Assembly (NCBI RefSeq): GCF_036499745.1
Contig: NZ_DASYDG010000028.1
Coordinates: 1 to 64,000, forward strand
DNA: 64,000 nt
Origin: Pinirhizobacter sp036499745
GTDB taxonomy: Bacteria > Pseudomonadota > Gammaproteobacteria > Xanthomonadales > Rhodanobacteraceae
Direction of reading: 5' to 3'
Position 1 is the first letter of the stretch. Each line of letters starts with the position of its first letter. This document shows, piece by piece, positions 25,641-34,436 of the stretch. Below the pieces are notes generated by a model. That model was given only the letters and a program-made list of their open reading frames with translations. It ran no database searches and was not told where the DNA came from. Position numbers and translations under genes: made by a program.

Positions 25641-26633
25641 TCAGCCCTTGCGCTTGGCCTGGTCGCCGCGCTCGTGCGCGTGGTTGGCATATGTGGATTC
25701 AGGCGAAGGCACCGGCGTCGCCTCGTGCGCGTCGTTCACCGGCGCGGAACCTGCCGCACCGCCTTCGCCAGGCCAGGACGGCCCTTGGCGGACGCGTTCA
25801 CGCTTGGCGTCGAGCAATGCCTGGATATTGGCCACTGCTTCCTCTTGCGTGATCAGGGGAACGTGTTCGGTTTCGACACCCAGTTCACTCGGACGCGGCG
25901 GGACCGCCTCCGTTGCAGCGGGAGCAGGCGCTGCGGGCCTGGGAGCAGGCGCTGCGGGCCTGGACGTAGCCTTGCGCGGCAGCGCCGCCGGTTTGGCCGC
26001 TGAAGCAGGGGCTGCCTTCTTTACTGGCCTGGCCGCGGGCTTGACGTTTACCTGCGGCTTCGCCTGCACGATGGCTGCCTTCTTCACCGGTGCCTTCTTC
26101 GCCGGCGACTTGGCAACTGTCACCTTGCGGGCAGGCGCCTTGCGCGGTGCGGCCTTCTTCGCGCCAGCACGAGTCGGCGCCTTCTTGGCGGCCTTGCGCG
26201 GCGCGACTTTCTTCGCTGCCTTGCCGACGGCGGTCCTGGCAACGGGCAGCTTCCTGGCTACAGCCTTCTTCGCCGTGGATTTCTTTGCGGCAGCCTTGCG
26301 CGAGGCAGCTTTCTTCACTGCCGCCTTACGGGGTGCAGCCTTACGGGGTGCAGCCTTGCGCGCGGCTGTTTTGCGAGCGACCGTCTTGCGAGCGGTTTTC
26401 TTCGCAACTTTCTTCGTCGCGGACTTGCGGGCTCCGGCCTTCTTCGCAGCTGGTTTCCGTGCAACAGCCTTCCTGGCCGTAACTTTCCTTGCCGCCGCTT
26501 TCTTCGCCGGTGTCTTGCGCGCGGCAGCCTTCCTGGCGGGTGCCTTCTTCACGGCAGCCTTCTTGCCAGTGGCCTTCTTGCCTGTCTTGCGTGCCGCGGA
26601 TTTCTTCGCGGTGGACTTGCGGGTGGTTGCCAT
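25641..26633 (-). CDS. Lys/Ala-rich histone H1-like protein (AlgP/Hc-like)
   Basis: The 330-residue protein is built mostly of short repeats of the type KKAAARKA, RKAAPRKA and KKAPARKA over residues 1–205, then a Pro/Ala segment and a non-repetitive C-terminal part with EEAVANIQALLDAKRERVRQ. The positive, PAKK-like repeats resemble eukaryotic H1 tails and the bacterial AlgP (AlgR3) and Hc2 proteins, which bind DNA. A nucleoid role is likely. GGAGGAG lies eight bases before the ATG. Two exact in-frame tandem duplications in the gene show that repeat number can change. Confidence 0.82.
   Translation of the reverse strand: MATTRKSTAKKSAARKTGKKATGKKAAVKKAPARKAAARKTPAKKAAARKVTARKAVARKPAAKKAGARKSATKKVAKKTARKTVARKTAARKAAPRKAAPRKAAVKKAASRKAAAKKSTAKKAVARKLPVARTAVGKAAKKVAPRKAAKKAPTRAGAKKAAPRKAPARKVTVAKSPAKKAPVKKAAIVQAKPQVNVKPAARPVKKAAPASAAKPAALPRKATSRPAAPAPRPAAPAPAATEAVPPRPSELGVETEHVPLITQEEAVANIQALLDAKRERVRQGPSWPGEGGAAGSAPVNDAHEATPVPSPESTYANHAHERGDQAKRKG
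25920..25961 (-). repeat. 21-bp perfect tandem duplication in the AlgP-like gene
   Basis: The unit GGGAGCAGGCGCTGCGGGCC plus T occurs twice in direct tandem. It is in frame and encodes the repeated Arg-Pro-Ala-Ala-Pro-Ala-Pro peptide, so its loss or gain changes length without frameshift. Confidence 0.9.
26323..26352 (-). repeat. 15-bp perfect tandem duplication in the AlgP-like gene
   Basis: GCCTTACGGGGTGCA is repeated twice exactly, in frame, encoding the duplicated AAPRK unit. A third, diverged copy follows. Confidence 0.9.
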
Positions 26634-26726
26634 GCGTTAGCTCCTCCGGTCGGGTTGCGCGACGCGCCTGGCTCACCGTGTGCAGGCTTCGCGCTCTTGC
26701 ATTCGGGAATAAGAACATCCCGTTCG

Positions 26727-26747
26727 TGATGTACGCGTGTCACATCA
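26727..26747. promoter_or_regulatory. Inverted repeat upstream of the AlgP-like gene
   Basis: TGATGT and ACATCA flank a nine-base spacer about 95 bases upstream of the start codon. It could be an operator or part of the promoter; no regulator can be named. Confidence 0.35.
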
Positions 26748-26780
26748 TCTCGCAAGCGCGGGTGGAAGTCACATGCGGCT

Positions 26781-27392
26781 TCAAGGATTGAGCAGCGTCT
26801 GCACGAAATGGCCAACCAGGCGCGGTTCGACCACAAGGGTGGCGGCTATGCCATATGCACCGCCCCACAGGTGCGCGCTGTGGTTGACGTTGCCACCACC
26901 GCGCCGCTCCATGAACACCGAATACACCACGTAGAGCACGGCATAAACGATGGCCGGCATCGGGATCACGAACATGACGCCGATCATCGACCACGGCCGG
27001 AACAGGATGTAGGCGAAAAGGATGGCCGATACTGCGCCGGAGGCGCCCAGGCTGCGATAGTTGGGGTCTTCCCGGTGCTTGAAATAGCTTGGCAGGATCG
27101 AGGCGATCAGGCCGCCTACATAGAACAACACGTATCCCAGGATGCCCAATTGCGCCGTGTAGAACCGCTCCAGGAACCCACCGAAGAAAAACAGGGTGAG
27201 CATGTTAACCAGCAGGTGGTTGAAGTCGGCGTGCACGATGCCGTAAGTGACCAGGCGCTGGTACTCGCGGCCACGGGCCACGGCGGGCGGCCAGAAGATC
27301 AGGCGGGCCATCAGTCGGCCATCGCGCAAGGCCATGAAGGAAACGACGCCGGTGAGCGCGATGATGATCAGGGTGATGGGCATCGAGGCCAT
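26781..27392 (-). CDS. Rhomboid-family intramembrane serine protease
   Basis: The 203-residue protein has six membrane helices. It shows the rhomboid features: HADFNHLLVNMLTLFFFGG in loop/helix 2, the serine motif LGASGAVSA in helix 4 and the catalytic His in NHSAHLWGGAYG in helix 6. Rhomboids cleave membrane proteins within the bilayer; the substrate is not known. I chose ATG 27392 (MASMPITLI); an AAGGAG lies somewhat far upstream, and ATG 27383 is an alternative. It is divergent from an FAD oxidoreductase gene. Confidence 0.88.
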   Translation of the reverse strand: MASMPITLIIIALTGVVSFMALRDGRLMARLIFWPPAVARGREYQRLVTYGIVHADFNHLLVNMLTLFFFGGFLERFYTAQLGILGYVLFYVGGLIASILPSYFKHREDPNYRSLGASGAVSAILFAYILFRPWSMIGVMFVIPMPAIVYAVLYVVYSVFMERRGGGNVNHSAHLWGGAYGIAATLVVEPRLVGHFVQTLLNP

Positions 27393-27510
27393 GGTACGGG
27401 GTGATCTCCTTGTCGGGCGCGGCATAGTGGCGTCCCGGACCCCGGGTTGTCGATACGCCGCGTTGACGCCGGGCCGGTAATGGTCGGCGCTTGAAATCGA
27501 CTGGACAGCC

Positions 27511-28728
27511 ATGGACATCAAAAGCGGTCATCCGTTCTGGCCATTGGAACATGGCCTGCTTGGCGCGTTTCCGGCGCTCCAGGGTGACCTGACGTGCGAG
27601 GTGGCGGTGATCGGTGCCGGCATTACCGGCGCGCTGATCGCGCGGGAACTTGCCGCTTCCGGACTGGATGTGGTGGTGCTGGACCGGCGTGAGGCCGGTT
27701 GGGGCAGTACTTCGGCCAGTACGGCTTTGCTGCAATACGAGATCGACACGGAACTCACGGAGCTTCGGTCCATGTATGGCCAGCGCTTTGCCGACGAGGC
27801 ATATCGGGCGTGCAGCCAGGCCATCGACGATTTCGAAGGCCATGCGCGGGACATCGGTGTCGATGTCGGGTTCCGGCGCGTGGGGAGCCTTTACTATGCT
27901 TCTTCAGCGAAGGACGCACGTGGATTCCCCGGGGAATTCGCCGCCCGGTGCGAAGCAGGCCTGGCCGTGGAATGGCTTGAGGCCGGTGATGTCGTGGACC
28001 GCTTCGGCCTGAAGGCCCCTGCGGCGATGTGGACACCGCAGGCAGCGGTGGTTGATCCGTACCGTTTTTGCCGCCACGCCCTGCACCAGCTGGTCGACCG
28101 CGGCGCCAGCGTGTATGACCGCACCGAAGTGACGGGCTGGAAGGATGCCGGTGGTGGCTGGCTGGAGCTTGCCACCCATGCCGGTGCGCACGTCCGCTGC
28201 CGGCATCTGGTGATCGCCGCCGGTTATGAATCCCAGCGTTGGCTCAAATACCGCGTGGCCCGCAATCACAGCAGCTATGCACTGGTAACCGAACCCGTGG
28301 GCCACCTGCCCTTCGCATTGGAAAACAATGTGGCCTGGGAATCGGCCCGTCCCTACCTTTACCTGCGCAGTACCGATGACGGGCGCGTGCTTGTGGGCGG
28401 TGAGGACGACAAGCTGGACATTGCCAGCAAGCGCGACGCCGCATTGCCTGGCAAAGCAGACCGGTTGTTGGCGAAGTTGTCCCGGCTATCGGGTGGCCGC
28501 AGCTTCGAACCGGGCTTTGCCTGGGCGGGAACATTCGCCGAGACCACCGATGGACTCCCTTACATCGGCACGCTTTCGGACGGTGACCCCCGTGTGCACT
28601 TTGCCATGGCCTATGGGGGGAACGGCATCACCTATAGCGTCATTGCCGCCGAGATCCTGCGCGAGGCCATCCATGGTGGCACGCATCCGCGTGCTTCGTT
28701 GTTCGGCTTCGGCCGAATCGGGCGATAA
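27511..28728 (+). CDS. FAD-dependent oxidoreductase, DAO (glycine/D-amino-acid oxidase) family
   Basis: The 405-residue flavoprotein has the N-terminal dinucleotide motif VAVIGAGITGALIARELAAS (about 29–48), the VVVLDRREAGWGSTSASTAL adenine/ribityl region and a C-terminal FAD block, TDGLPYIGTLSD. It belongs to the DAO superfamily that oxidises amines or amino acids. It lacks a Rieske domain. The substrate is not predictable. It is monocistronic in appearance, with 78 bp before the PhzF gene on the same strand. Confidence 0.85.
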   Translation: MDIKSGHPFWPLEHGLLGAFPALQGDLTCEVAVIGAGITGALIARELAASGLDVVVLDRREAGWGSTSASTALLQYEIDTELTELRSMYGQRFADEAYRACSQAIDDFEGHARDIGVDVGFRRVGSLYYASSAKDARGFPGEFAARCEAGLAVEWLEAGDVVDRFGLKAPAAMWTPQAAVVDPYRFCRHALHQLVDRGASVYDRTEVTGWKDAGGGWLELATHAGAHVRCRHLVIAAGYESQRWLKYRVARNHSSYALVTEPVGHLPFALENNVAWESARPYLYLRSTDDGRVLVGGEDDKLDIASKRDAALPGKADRLLAKLSRLSGGRSFEPGFAWAGTFAETTDGLPYIGTLSDGDPRVHFAMAYGGNGITYSVIAAEILREAIHGGTHPRASLFGFGRIGR

Positions 28729-28806
28729 GGCCATACCGTCGCGCCAGGCGGCGGCATATAGGGGTTATCATGAGCGGCTCGTGTCCCCACCACGGCGCCT
28801 GCCCTC

Positions 28807-29685
28807 ATGCACCAGATCCGTTACCAGCAGCTGGACGTCTTCGCCGCCAGGCCGGGCGGCGGCAACCAGCTCGGCGTCGTCATCGATGCAGAAGGCTGGA
28901 CCGACGAGGCCATGCAGGCCTTCGCCCGCTGGACGAACCTGGTCGAAACCACCTTCCTTACGCCGCCGACGCAACCGGGCGCCAGCTACCGTGCGCGCAT
29001 CTTCACACCGCGCAAGGAAATTCCCTTCGCCGGGCATCCCACCATCGGCAGCGCGCACGCCGCCCTCGACGCCGGGCTATGCCGGCCCTCCGCCGACGGC
29101 TTGTTGCACCAGGAATGCGCCGCCGGCGTGTTGCCGATCCGGGTGGAGAACCATGACGGTGAGCGTGTGCTGTTCGTGCAGGCACCGCCTGCGCGCGTGG
29201 TGCCTGCACCGATCGGCCTTAGCGCACTTCGCGATGTCCTGCACGGCATCCAGACCGGCCCCCTGCCGCCGGCCTTCGTCGAGGGTGGCCGTCGCTGGTG
29301 GATCGCCGAATTCGCCGACGAGGCGGTACTGCGCGCCTGGCACCCGGACCATGCCGCCATCGGCATGCTGGCGCGTGATACAGACAGCCTGGGCCTTTGC
29401 GTGTTCGCTCGCAGCAGTGAGCCGGGTGTCGAGCTTGCGGTACGCGCATTTCCTTCGGGCGTGGATATCGTCGAGGATCCTGCCTCCGGAGCCGCCAACG
29501 GCCTGATCGCCGCCTACATCGCGCACGCGGAGCCAGCGGGCGCACTGGCCCGCGGGTATCGGGTCAGCCAGGGGCGTGAAGTGGGGCACGACGCCAGTAT
29601 CACCGTGCGCATCGACGGTGCGATATGGGTGGGCGGGAGGACGAACACCATCATCGACGGCGCCGTGGACTGGCCGCACGCATGA
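28807..29685 (+). CDS. PhzF family isomerase/epimerase-like protein
   Basis: The 292-residue protein is a two-domain PhzF/diaminopimelate-epimerase-fold enzyme. It begins YQQLDVFAARPGGGNQLGVV and has NLVETTFLTPP, with the conserved catalytic Glu of the PhzF family in NLVETTF, then IPFAGHPTIGSAHAAL and the C-terminal VDIVEDPASGAANGLIAAY. No phenazine genes are nearby, so this is one of the many PhzF homologues of unknown substrate. The DUF188 gene overlaps its stop by four bases (ATGA), which implies co-translation. Confidence 0.88.
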   Translation: MHQIRYQQLDVFAARPGGGNQLGVVIDAEGWTDEAMQAFARWTNLVETTFLTPPTQPGASYRARIFTPRKEIPFAGHPTIGSAHAALDAGLCRPSADGLLHQECAAGVLPIRVENHDGERVLFVQAPPARVVPAPIGLSALRDVLHGIQTGPLPPAFVEGGRRWWIAEFADEAVLRAWHPDHAAIGMLARDTDSLGLCVFARSSEPGVELAVRAFPSGVDIVEDPASGAANGLIAAYIAHAEPAGALARGYRVSQGREVGHDASITVRIDGAIWVGGRTNTIIDGAVDWPHA

Positions 29686-30149
29686 GCCAGGCTCCGGGCC
29701 CGGTGATCTGGGTGGACGCCGACGCCTGCCCGGTTGTCATCAAGGAGATCCTCTTCCGCGCCGCCGAACGGGAGAAAATCACCGTCACCCTGGTGGCGAA
29801 CCAATGGCTTCGTACCCCACCATCGCGCTACATCCACACCGTCCAGGTACCCGGCGGCTTTGATGTGGCCGATGGCGAGATCGTCCGACGCGTGGCGGCG
29901 GGCGACATGGTGGTAACCCAGGACATTCCACTGGCGGCGCTGGTGCTGGAAAAGGGCGCCCTGGCGTTGAATCCACGGGGTGAGCTTTATACCCGCGAGA
30001 CGATCGCCCAGCGATTGTCCATGCGCAATTTCATGGAAGAATTGCGTGGCAGCGGCGTGGACACCGGCGGCCCTTCGGCATTCGGCCAGCGCGACCGCCA
30101 GTCTTTCGCCAATGCGCTGGACCGGTGGCTGGCCAGACGCCCGCGGTAA
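29682..30149 (+). CDS. DUF188 / YaiI–YqxD family protein
   Basis: This 155-residue protein matches the YaiI/YqxD family, a PIN-like fold that is widely conserved and still uncharacterised. Motifs are WVDADACPVVIKEIL (acidic cluster), LVANQW, VPGGFDVADGEIV, DMVVTQDIPLAALVLEKGA and NPRGELYTRETI. The clustered aspartates suggest a metal-dependent nuclease-like site. Start ATG 29682 overlaps the PhzF stop codon. Confidence 0.9.
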   Translation: MSQAPGPVIWVDADACPVVIKEILFRAAEREKITVTLVANQWLRTPPSRYIHTVQVPGGFDVADGEIVRRVAAGDMVVTQDIPLAALVLEKGALALNPRGELYTRETIAQRLSMRNFMEELRGSGVDTGGPSAFGQRDRQSFANALDRWLARRPR

Positions 30150-30208
30150 TTGCCACGCGAAATATCGCCGGCACGTCGGATGCCGTCACCGCACGTGTTG
30201 CCGAAGGG

Positions 30209-32158
30209 CTATAGCTCGCGCAATACGCGGAAACCCACGCGGGCGCTGCGCGTGTCGGCACCGGCACCCTGGCGGAACGCCGAACGCAGCATGTCGGGCG
30301 CACTGCCCCAGGAGCCACCGCGGATCACCCGCCGCGTGCAACCTGGGTTGTCCCATGCGCTGCCATCGCGCGGCGCCCGGATGTAATTATCGTGCCAGCA
30401 GTCCTGCACCCACTCCGAGACGTTGCCGCCCATGTCATAGAGGCCATCGGGATTGGGCGCGAACGACTGCACCGGCGCCGGCCCCCAGTATCCATCGCGA
30501 TAACCGGGCATGGCGTTGCTCCAGCGCCGGCCGCTGGTCGTGCGGTCACCGCTGCCGGTGATGTTTTCCACCCGGCTGGCGGGACTGCCATCGCCCCACC
30601 AGAAGCGCGTGGCGGTACCACCACGTTCGGCATACTCGAACTCCGCCTCGCTGGGCAGGCGGTAACGTTGACCGCTGCGGCTGGCCAGCCATGCTGCAAA
30701 GGCGCGGGCGTCGTTCCACGATACGTTGATCACCGGCAGGCCGTCGGCCGCGGGCTTACCTGCGTAGTCGGACATCCAGGTGGCCTGGGCGTCGTCGCGC
30801 AGGCCGCCGCTGGCTTCATCGTAAATACTTGAGCCGCCTAGCTTCTGCGAATCAGGCACATAGCCGGTGGCGCGGACGAACTCGCGGAACTGGCCCACGG
30901 TCACTTCACTTCGTGACAAGGCAAAACCCTTGGCGATGTCCACGGTATGGCGCGGTGACTCACTTGCGTCGTGGCCCTTTTCGTCCTCAGCGGAACCCAT
31001 CTGGTAGCTGCCGGTGGGCAGCACGACCATCGCCGGGCCCTGTCCGCCACTGTCGACGAAGCGATCGCTGAACACCTGGCCGGGCTTGTAGCTGGCATAA
31101 AGACGGGCATTGGTCATGCGTTCGTTGAATTCGTCCAGGCCCGCCAGATCCGGGCTGATGCCCTGGGCCTGTTTGGCAAGCTTGCCTGCAAGAGCCTGGT
31201 CACCGGCATCGAGCGCGGAGCGTGCCTGGGCCAGCAGGCCCTCAGCACTCTGACGCCTCATCCCCTCTACCCGGCCCCGGGTGTCCTGCAGGGCCTGGGA
31301 ATCGGGCTGGATCGCGGCAGCGTCGGCCAGGGCCTTGTCCGCCCCGGCGAAATCGTTCCTTGCCACGGCCGTCAGCGCCTGGTCGAGCACCACGCGCTGC
31401 ACCTGCGCCATGCCCTGGCTTGCCACCGCGTTGCCCGGATCCATCGACAGCACCCGGCGATACAGGTCCAGCGCGCTGCCACCGACAGGAGACGCAGCCT
31501 TGTCCTGACGCATGAGGTCCGCTGCCTGGGCCAACACGGGTTGCACCTGGTCCAGGAGCTTGAGCTTGTCGTTCAGGGCCGCGGTATCCGCCGCGCTGTC
31601 GGGCATCGCCTTGAGCATCTTGACGCGTTCACGCGCGGTATCGCCATCGCCCAGTGCCAGCGCTTGTTCGGCTTCGGCGAGCAGTCGCGCGTGGACTTCG
31701 GCCACACCGGCCTTGCCCTTGAGGCTATCGGCATTGGCCTTGAGTACTTCGTTGTACAACGCCAGTGCACTATCGGGCCCGCCGGTGAGGTGATCGGCCG
31801 CCAGCGCCTGGGTGGCGCGTTCGAGCAGTTTCTTCGATTCGGCGCTATCGGGCACCGAGGCGCCTTCCGGTGCGGGCACCGGTTCACGCCGATGACCTGC
31901 GATCACCGCGGCCGACGCCAGCATCAGCGGCGGTCCTGAATCCACCTCCGAAACCATGCGCGGCGCGGCCTGTGGCCGCTGGTCGAACCCCATATTGGGC
32001 GCCGGTGCGGCCGACGGCGCCAGGACCGGGCCCTGCGACTGTGACGAAGTACGCAGCAATCCGGGGAAAAAATGATAGGAAAGTCCAAAGCACAACACCA
32101 CCAGGCCAAAGCCGCCGCCTAGCGCGCGCTGTCGTCGGACGGTTTCGGTGCTGGGCAT
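30209..32158 (-). CDS. Membrane-anchored SUMF1/FGE-domain protein with helical repeats
   Basis: The 649-residue protein has an N-terminal membrane anchor (GFGLVVLCFGLSYHFFPGLL, about 14–33), a long alanine-rich helical region (about 95–350) with TPR-like repeats, and a C-terminal formylglycine-generating-enzyme-like domain (about 385–649). The last shows VVLPTGSYQMGSAEDEKGHD, SEVTVGQFREFVRATGY, VSWNDARAFAAWLA, GGNVSEWVQDCWHD and VIRGGSWGSAPDMLRSAFR. Bacterial proteins of this type often serve as non-catalytic or binding domains; no sulfatase gene is in the window. The product probably faces the periplasm. It is divergent from rnd. Confidence 0.82.
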   Translation of the reverse strand: MPSTETVRRQRALGGGFGLVVLCFGLSYHFFPGLLRTSSQSQGPVLAPSAAPAPNMGFDQRPQAAPRMVSEVDSGPPLMLASAAVIAGHRREPVPAPEGASVPDSAESKKLLERATQALAADHLTGGPDSALALYNEVLKANADSLKGKAGVAEVHARLLAEAEQALALGDGDTARERVKMLKAMPDSAADTAALNDKLKLLDQVQPVLAQAADLMRQDKAASPVGGSALDLYRRVLSMDPGNAVASQGMAQVQRVVLDQALTAVARNDFAGADKALADAAAIQPDSQALQDTRGRVEGMRRQSAEGLLAQARSALDAGDQALAGKLAKQAQGISPDLAGLDEFNERMTNARLYASYKPGQVFSDRFVDSGGQGPAMVVLPTGSYQMGSAEDEKGHDASESPRHTVDIAKGFALSRSEVTVGQFREFVRATGYVPDSQKLGGSSIYDEASGGLRDDAQATWMSDYAGKPAADGLPVINVSWNDARAFAAWLASRSGQRYRLPSEAEFEYAERGGTATRFWWGDGSPASRVENITGSGDRTTSGRRWSNAMPGYRDGYWGPAPVQSFAPNPDGLYDMGGNVSEWVQDCWHDNYIRAPRDGSAWDNPGCTRRVIRGGSWGSAPDMLRSAFRQGAGADTRSARVGFRVLREL

Positions 32159-32279
32159 GGTCTTCGGGCGTCCCGGGTGGCGGCCTGCTATCTTTCGCCG
32201 TCACCATAGGCAATCGACGCACACAGGGCAACGGGCGGTGCCCGCGCGCACCGGCTCAGGTTCACGCAAAGGATTCAAG

Positions 32280-33392
32280 ATGGATGCACTTTCGCCGGCC
32301 CCGGCCGCCGACTGGATCGACAACGCGGCTGCGCTGGGCGCATGGCTGGGCGATATTCCCGCCGGTGCCGCGGTGGGCATGGACACCGAGTTCATGCGCC
32401 GCGACACTTTTTATCCACAGCTGGCGCTGCTGCAACTGTCATACGGCGGTCGCCACGCCCTGGTAGACCCACTGGCTTTCGACGCCGGCACCCTGCTTGA
32501 CGATGCCTTCGGCAAGCGCCCGGTCACCAGCATCATGCACAGCGCCAGCGAAGACCTCGAAGCACTGGCGCCATTGCTGCCGCGAGGCCCGCACACGCTT
32601 TTCGACACCCAGATCGCCGCGGCCTATGCCGGGATGGGCGCGGGCCTGTCCTATCGCGCGCTGGTGGCCGAAGTGATCGGTGACGACCTGGACAAGGGCG
32701 AGACCCGCTCGGACTGGATGCAGCGGCCGCTCACACAAAGCCAGCTGGCCTACGCCACGCTCGACGTGGTGCACCTGCATCGCATTCACGCCGAACTCGT
32801 CACACGCCTGAACTCGCGTGGCCGCTACACCTGGTTCGAAGAAGACTGCCGCCGGCTGCTTGCCCGCGCCGCCCATGCCGGCGACGACCAGCCCCAGCGC
32901 GGCGTGCGAGGTGCGGCCGAATGGCCACGCGAACGACAGGCGCTGCTTCGCCGCATCCTGCGCTGGCGCGACACCACCGCCCGCAAGCTCGATCGTCCAC
33001 GCCCATGGTTGCTCGACGAAGCCCTGGCATTGAGCCTCGTCAACAACCTGCCACATAGCCAGGCCGATCTCGATACCCGCGGCCGCGGCCAACGTGCATT
33101 GCGTTCGGCACAGCGGCAGGAACTGTTCGCGTTGCTGCACCAGCCGGTGACACCGGCGGAAGTGGCGGCGACACTGCCGATCCCGGGACATCCGTCAGGC
33201 GAGGCGAAGAAAGCGATCACCGCCATGAAGCTGGTGGTGGATGCTATTTCGCTGGAACTGGACCTTCCGCAGGGCCTGGTTTGCGCACGGCGCAACCTGG
33301 ATGAATATGTCGTGTCAGGCCAATGGCCCGACGGCTTGGCCGGCTGGCGTCGCGACGTACTCGAGGCAAGGATTTCACCCCTCCTTCCATAG
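32280..33392 (+). CDS. rnd: Ribonuclease D
   Basis: RNase D trims the 3' ends of tRNA precursors and other small RNAs. The 370-residue protein has the DEDD exonuclease motifs: MDTEFMRRDTFYP (Exo I, Asp and Glu), MHSASEDLEAL (Exo II) and YATLDVVHLHRIH (Exo III, Tyr and Asp), followed by one clear HRDC region (about 210–290) and a degenerate second. Start ATG 32280 is preceded by AAAGGA at seven bases; the frame is open upstream but non-conserved. XdhC follows after six bp. Confidence 0.92.
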   Translation: MDALSPAPAADWIDNAAALGAWLGDIPAGAAVGMDTEFMRRDTFYPQLALLQLSYGGRHALVDPLAFDAGTLLDDAFGKRPVTSIMHSASEDLEALAPLLPRGPHTLFDTQIAAAYAGMGAGLSYRALVAEVIGDDLDKGETRSDWMQRPLTQSQLAYATLDVVHLHRIHAELVTRLNSRGRYTWFEEDCRRLLARAAHAGDDQPQRGVRGAAEWPRERQALLRRILRWRDTTARKLDRPRPWLLDEALALSLVNNLPHSQADLDTRGRGQRALRSAQRQELFALLHQPVTPAEVAATLPIPGHPSGEAKKAITAMKLVVDAISLELDLPQGLVCARRNLDEYVVSGQWPDGLAGWRRDVLEARISPLLP

Positions 33393-33398
33393 CCGCCG

Positions 33399-34436
33399 AT
33401 GAAATCCATCCAGGAAATCCGGAATCTTGCACACGCGCTTCGCGCCCTGCACACGGACAGCATGCGCGAGCGGGCCGCATTGGTAACGATCATACGGACG
33501 GAAGGTTCGACCTTCCGGCGAGTGGGCGCCGCGATGCTGGTCCATGAAACCGGAGCCATCATCAACACCCTCTCCGGAGGTTGCCCGGAGCGGGATCTGG
33601 TCGACCGGGCGCGTGAGGTCATGGATAGCGGAAACATCCGCTATGTCGGCTACAACGAGGAACAAGGCCTCGACCTTCTCCTGGAAATGGGATGCGGCGG
33701 GACACTGGAGGTTGCCATCGAGCCATTCAACTCATGCGACGATCTTCAATTCCTTCCGTTTCTGGAGGACGCCTTGCAAGCCGGCCGGGCCTTCATGATG
33801 TCCACGATATTCCCGCCGTCAGGATCAACGGATCGTCCCCGACGCAACTTCGACAGGCGGGCGGTCGACATCACCGGTGGGTCGATCCCTGCGGGAACCG
33901 CGGTGTGTGATATCCGGGACCACGGGCAGGTCGTTCTCATCGAATCCTTCCGCGCTCCCGTTTGCCTGGTGATCGCCGGAGCAAGCGAAGAGGCCCGCCA
34001 ACTGGCCGATGTGGCAAGCCGGTTGGGCTGGCGCGGCACGATCGTGGATAGTTCAAGTGAGCGACTGGGCGCCCTGGCAACGCTTGCCCCTGGCTGGACG
34101 TCGATGATCAGCCATCCCGAAACCATTCATTTGAATGTTCCGCTGGACGAAAATACGGCCTTTGTCACCATGACGCGTAACCTGGCGCAGGATATTGCCT
34201 ATCTGCGGGCAGGCTCCGATGCAGGCGCCTTTTACCTGGGCGCCCTGGGATCGCGCGAGCGGGCTCACCTGATACGCGCCCGGGTTGATTCACCTTCGCT
34301 GCGCGTGCCTGCCGGCCTGGATGTCGGGTCCAATACACCCGGCGAAATCGCCTTGGCCGTGGTTGCCGAAATCATGGCGGCGCGCCATGGGCGAACGGGC
34401 ACGTCGCTGAGCGTTATCGACGGGCCGCTTCACTGA
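33399..34436 (+). CDS. XdhC/CoxI family protein (molybdenum hydroxylase maturation)
   Basis: The 345-residue protein has an N-terminal XdhC_CoxI domain (TIIRTEGSTFRRVGAAMLVH, NTLSGGCPERDL, MGCGGTLEVAIEPF) and a C-terminal Rossmann domain (FRAPVCLVIAGASEEARQLADVASRLGW, then FYLGALGSRERAHLI and PGEIALAVVAEIMAAR). XdhC proteins bind molybdenum cofactor and deliver its sulfurated form to xanthine dehydrogenase-type enzymes. A MocA-like nucleotidyltransferase lies next to it, convergent with a seven-bp overlap. The target hydroxylase is not in this window. Confidence 0.88.
   Translation: MKSIQEIRNLAHALRALHTDSMRERAALVTIIRTEGSTFRRVGAAMLVHETGAIINTLSGGCPERDLVDRAREVMDSGNIRYVGYNEEQGLDLLLEMGCGGTLEVAIEPFNSCDDLQFLPFLEDALQAGRAFMMSTIFPPSGSTDRPRRNFDRRAVDITGGSIPAGTAVCDIRDHGQVVLIESFRAPVCLVIAGASEEARQLADVASRLGWRGTIVDSSSERLGALATLAPGWTSMISHPETIHLNVPLDENTAFVTMTRNLAQDIAYLRAGSDAGAFYLGALGSRERAHLIRARVDSPSLRVPAGLDVGSNTPGEIALAVVAEIMAARHGRTGTSLSVIDGPLH

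Noticed and set aside
24919..26640. 573-codon plus-strand frame opposite the AlgP-like gene
   Set aside because: It is the antisense shadow of Lys/Ala repeats, producing an alanine/phenylalanine-rich artefact. The minus-strand gene has a proper Shine-Dalgarno.
28770..28806. Tiny start of a Cys/His-rich peptide (MSGSCPHHGACPHAPDP) before the PhzF gene
   Set aside because: The frame continues only as a shadow within the PhzF gene, with no Shine-Dalgarno; the motif is probably chance.
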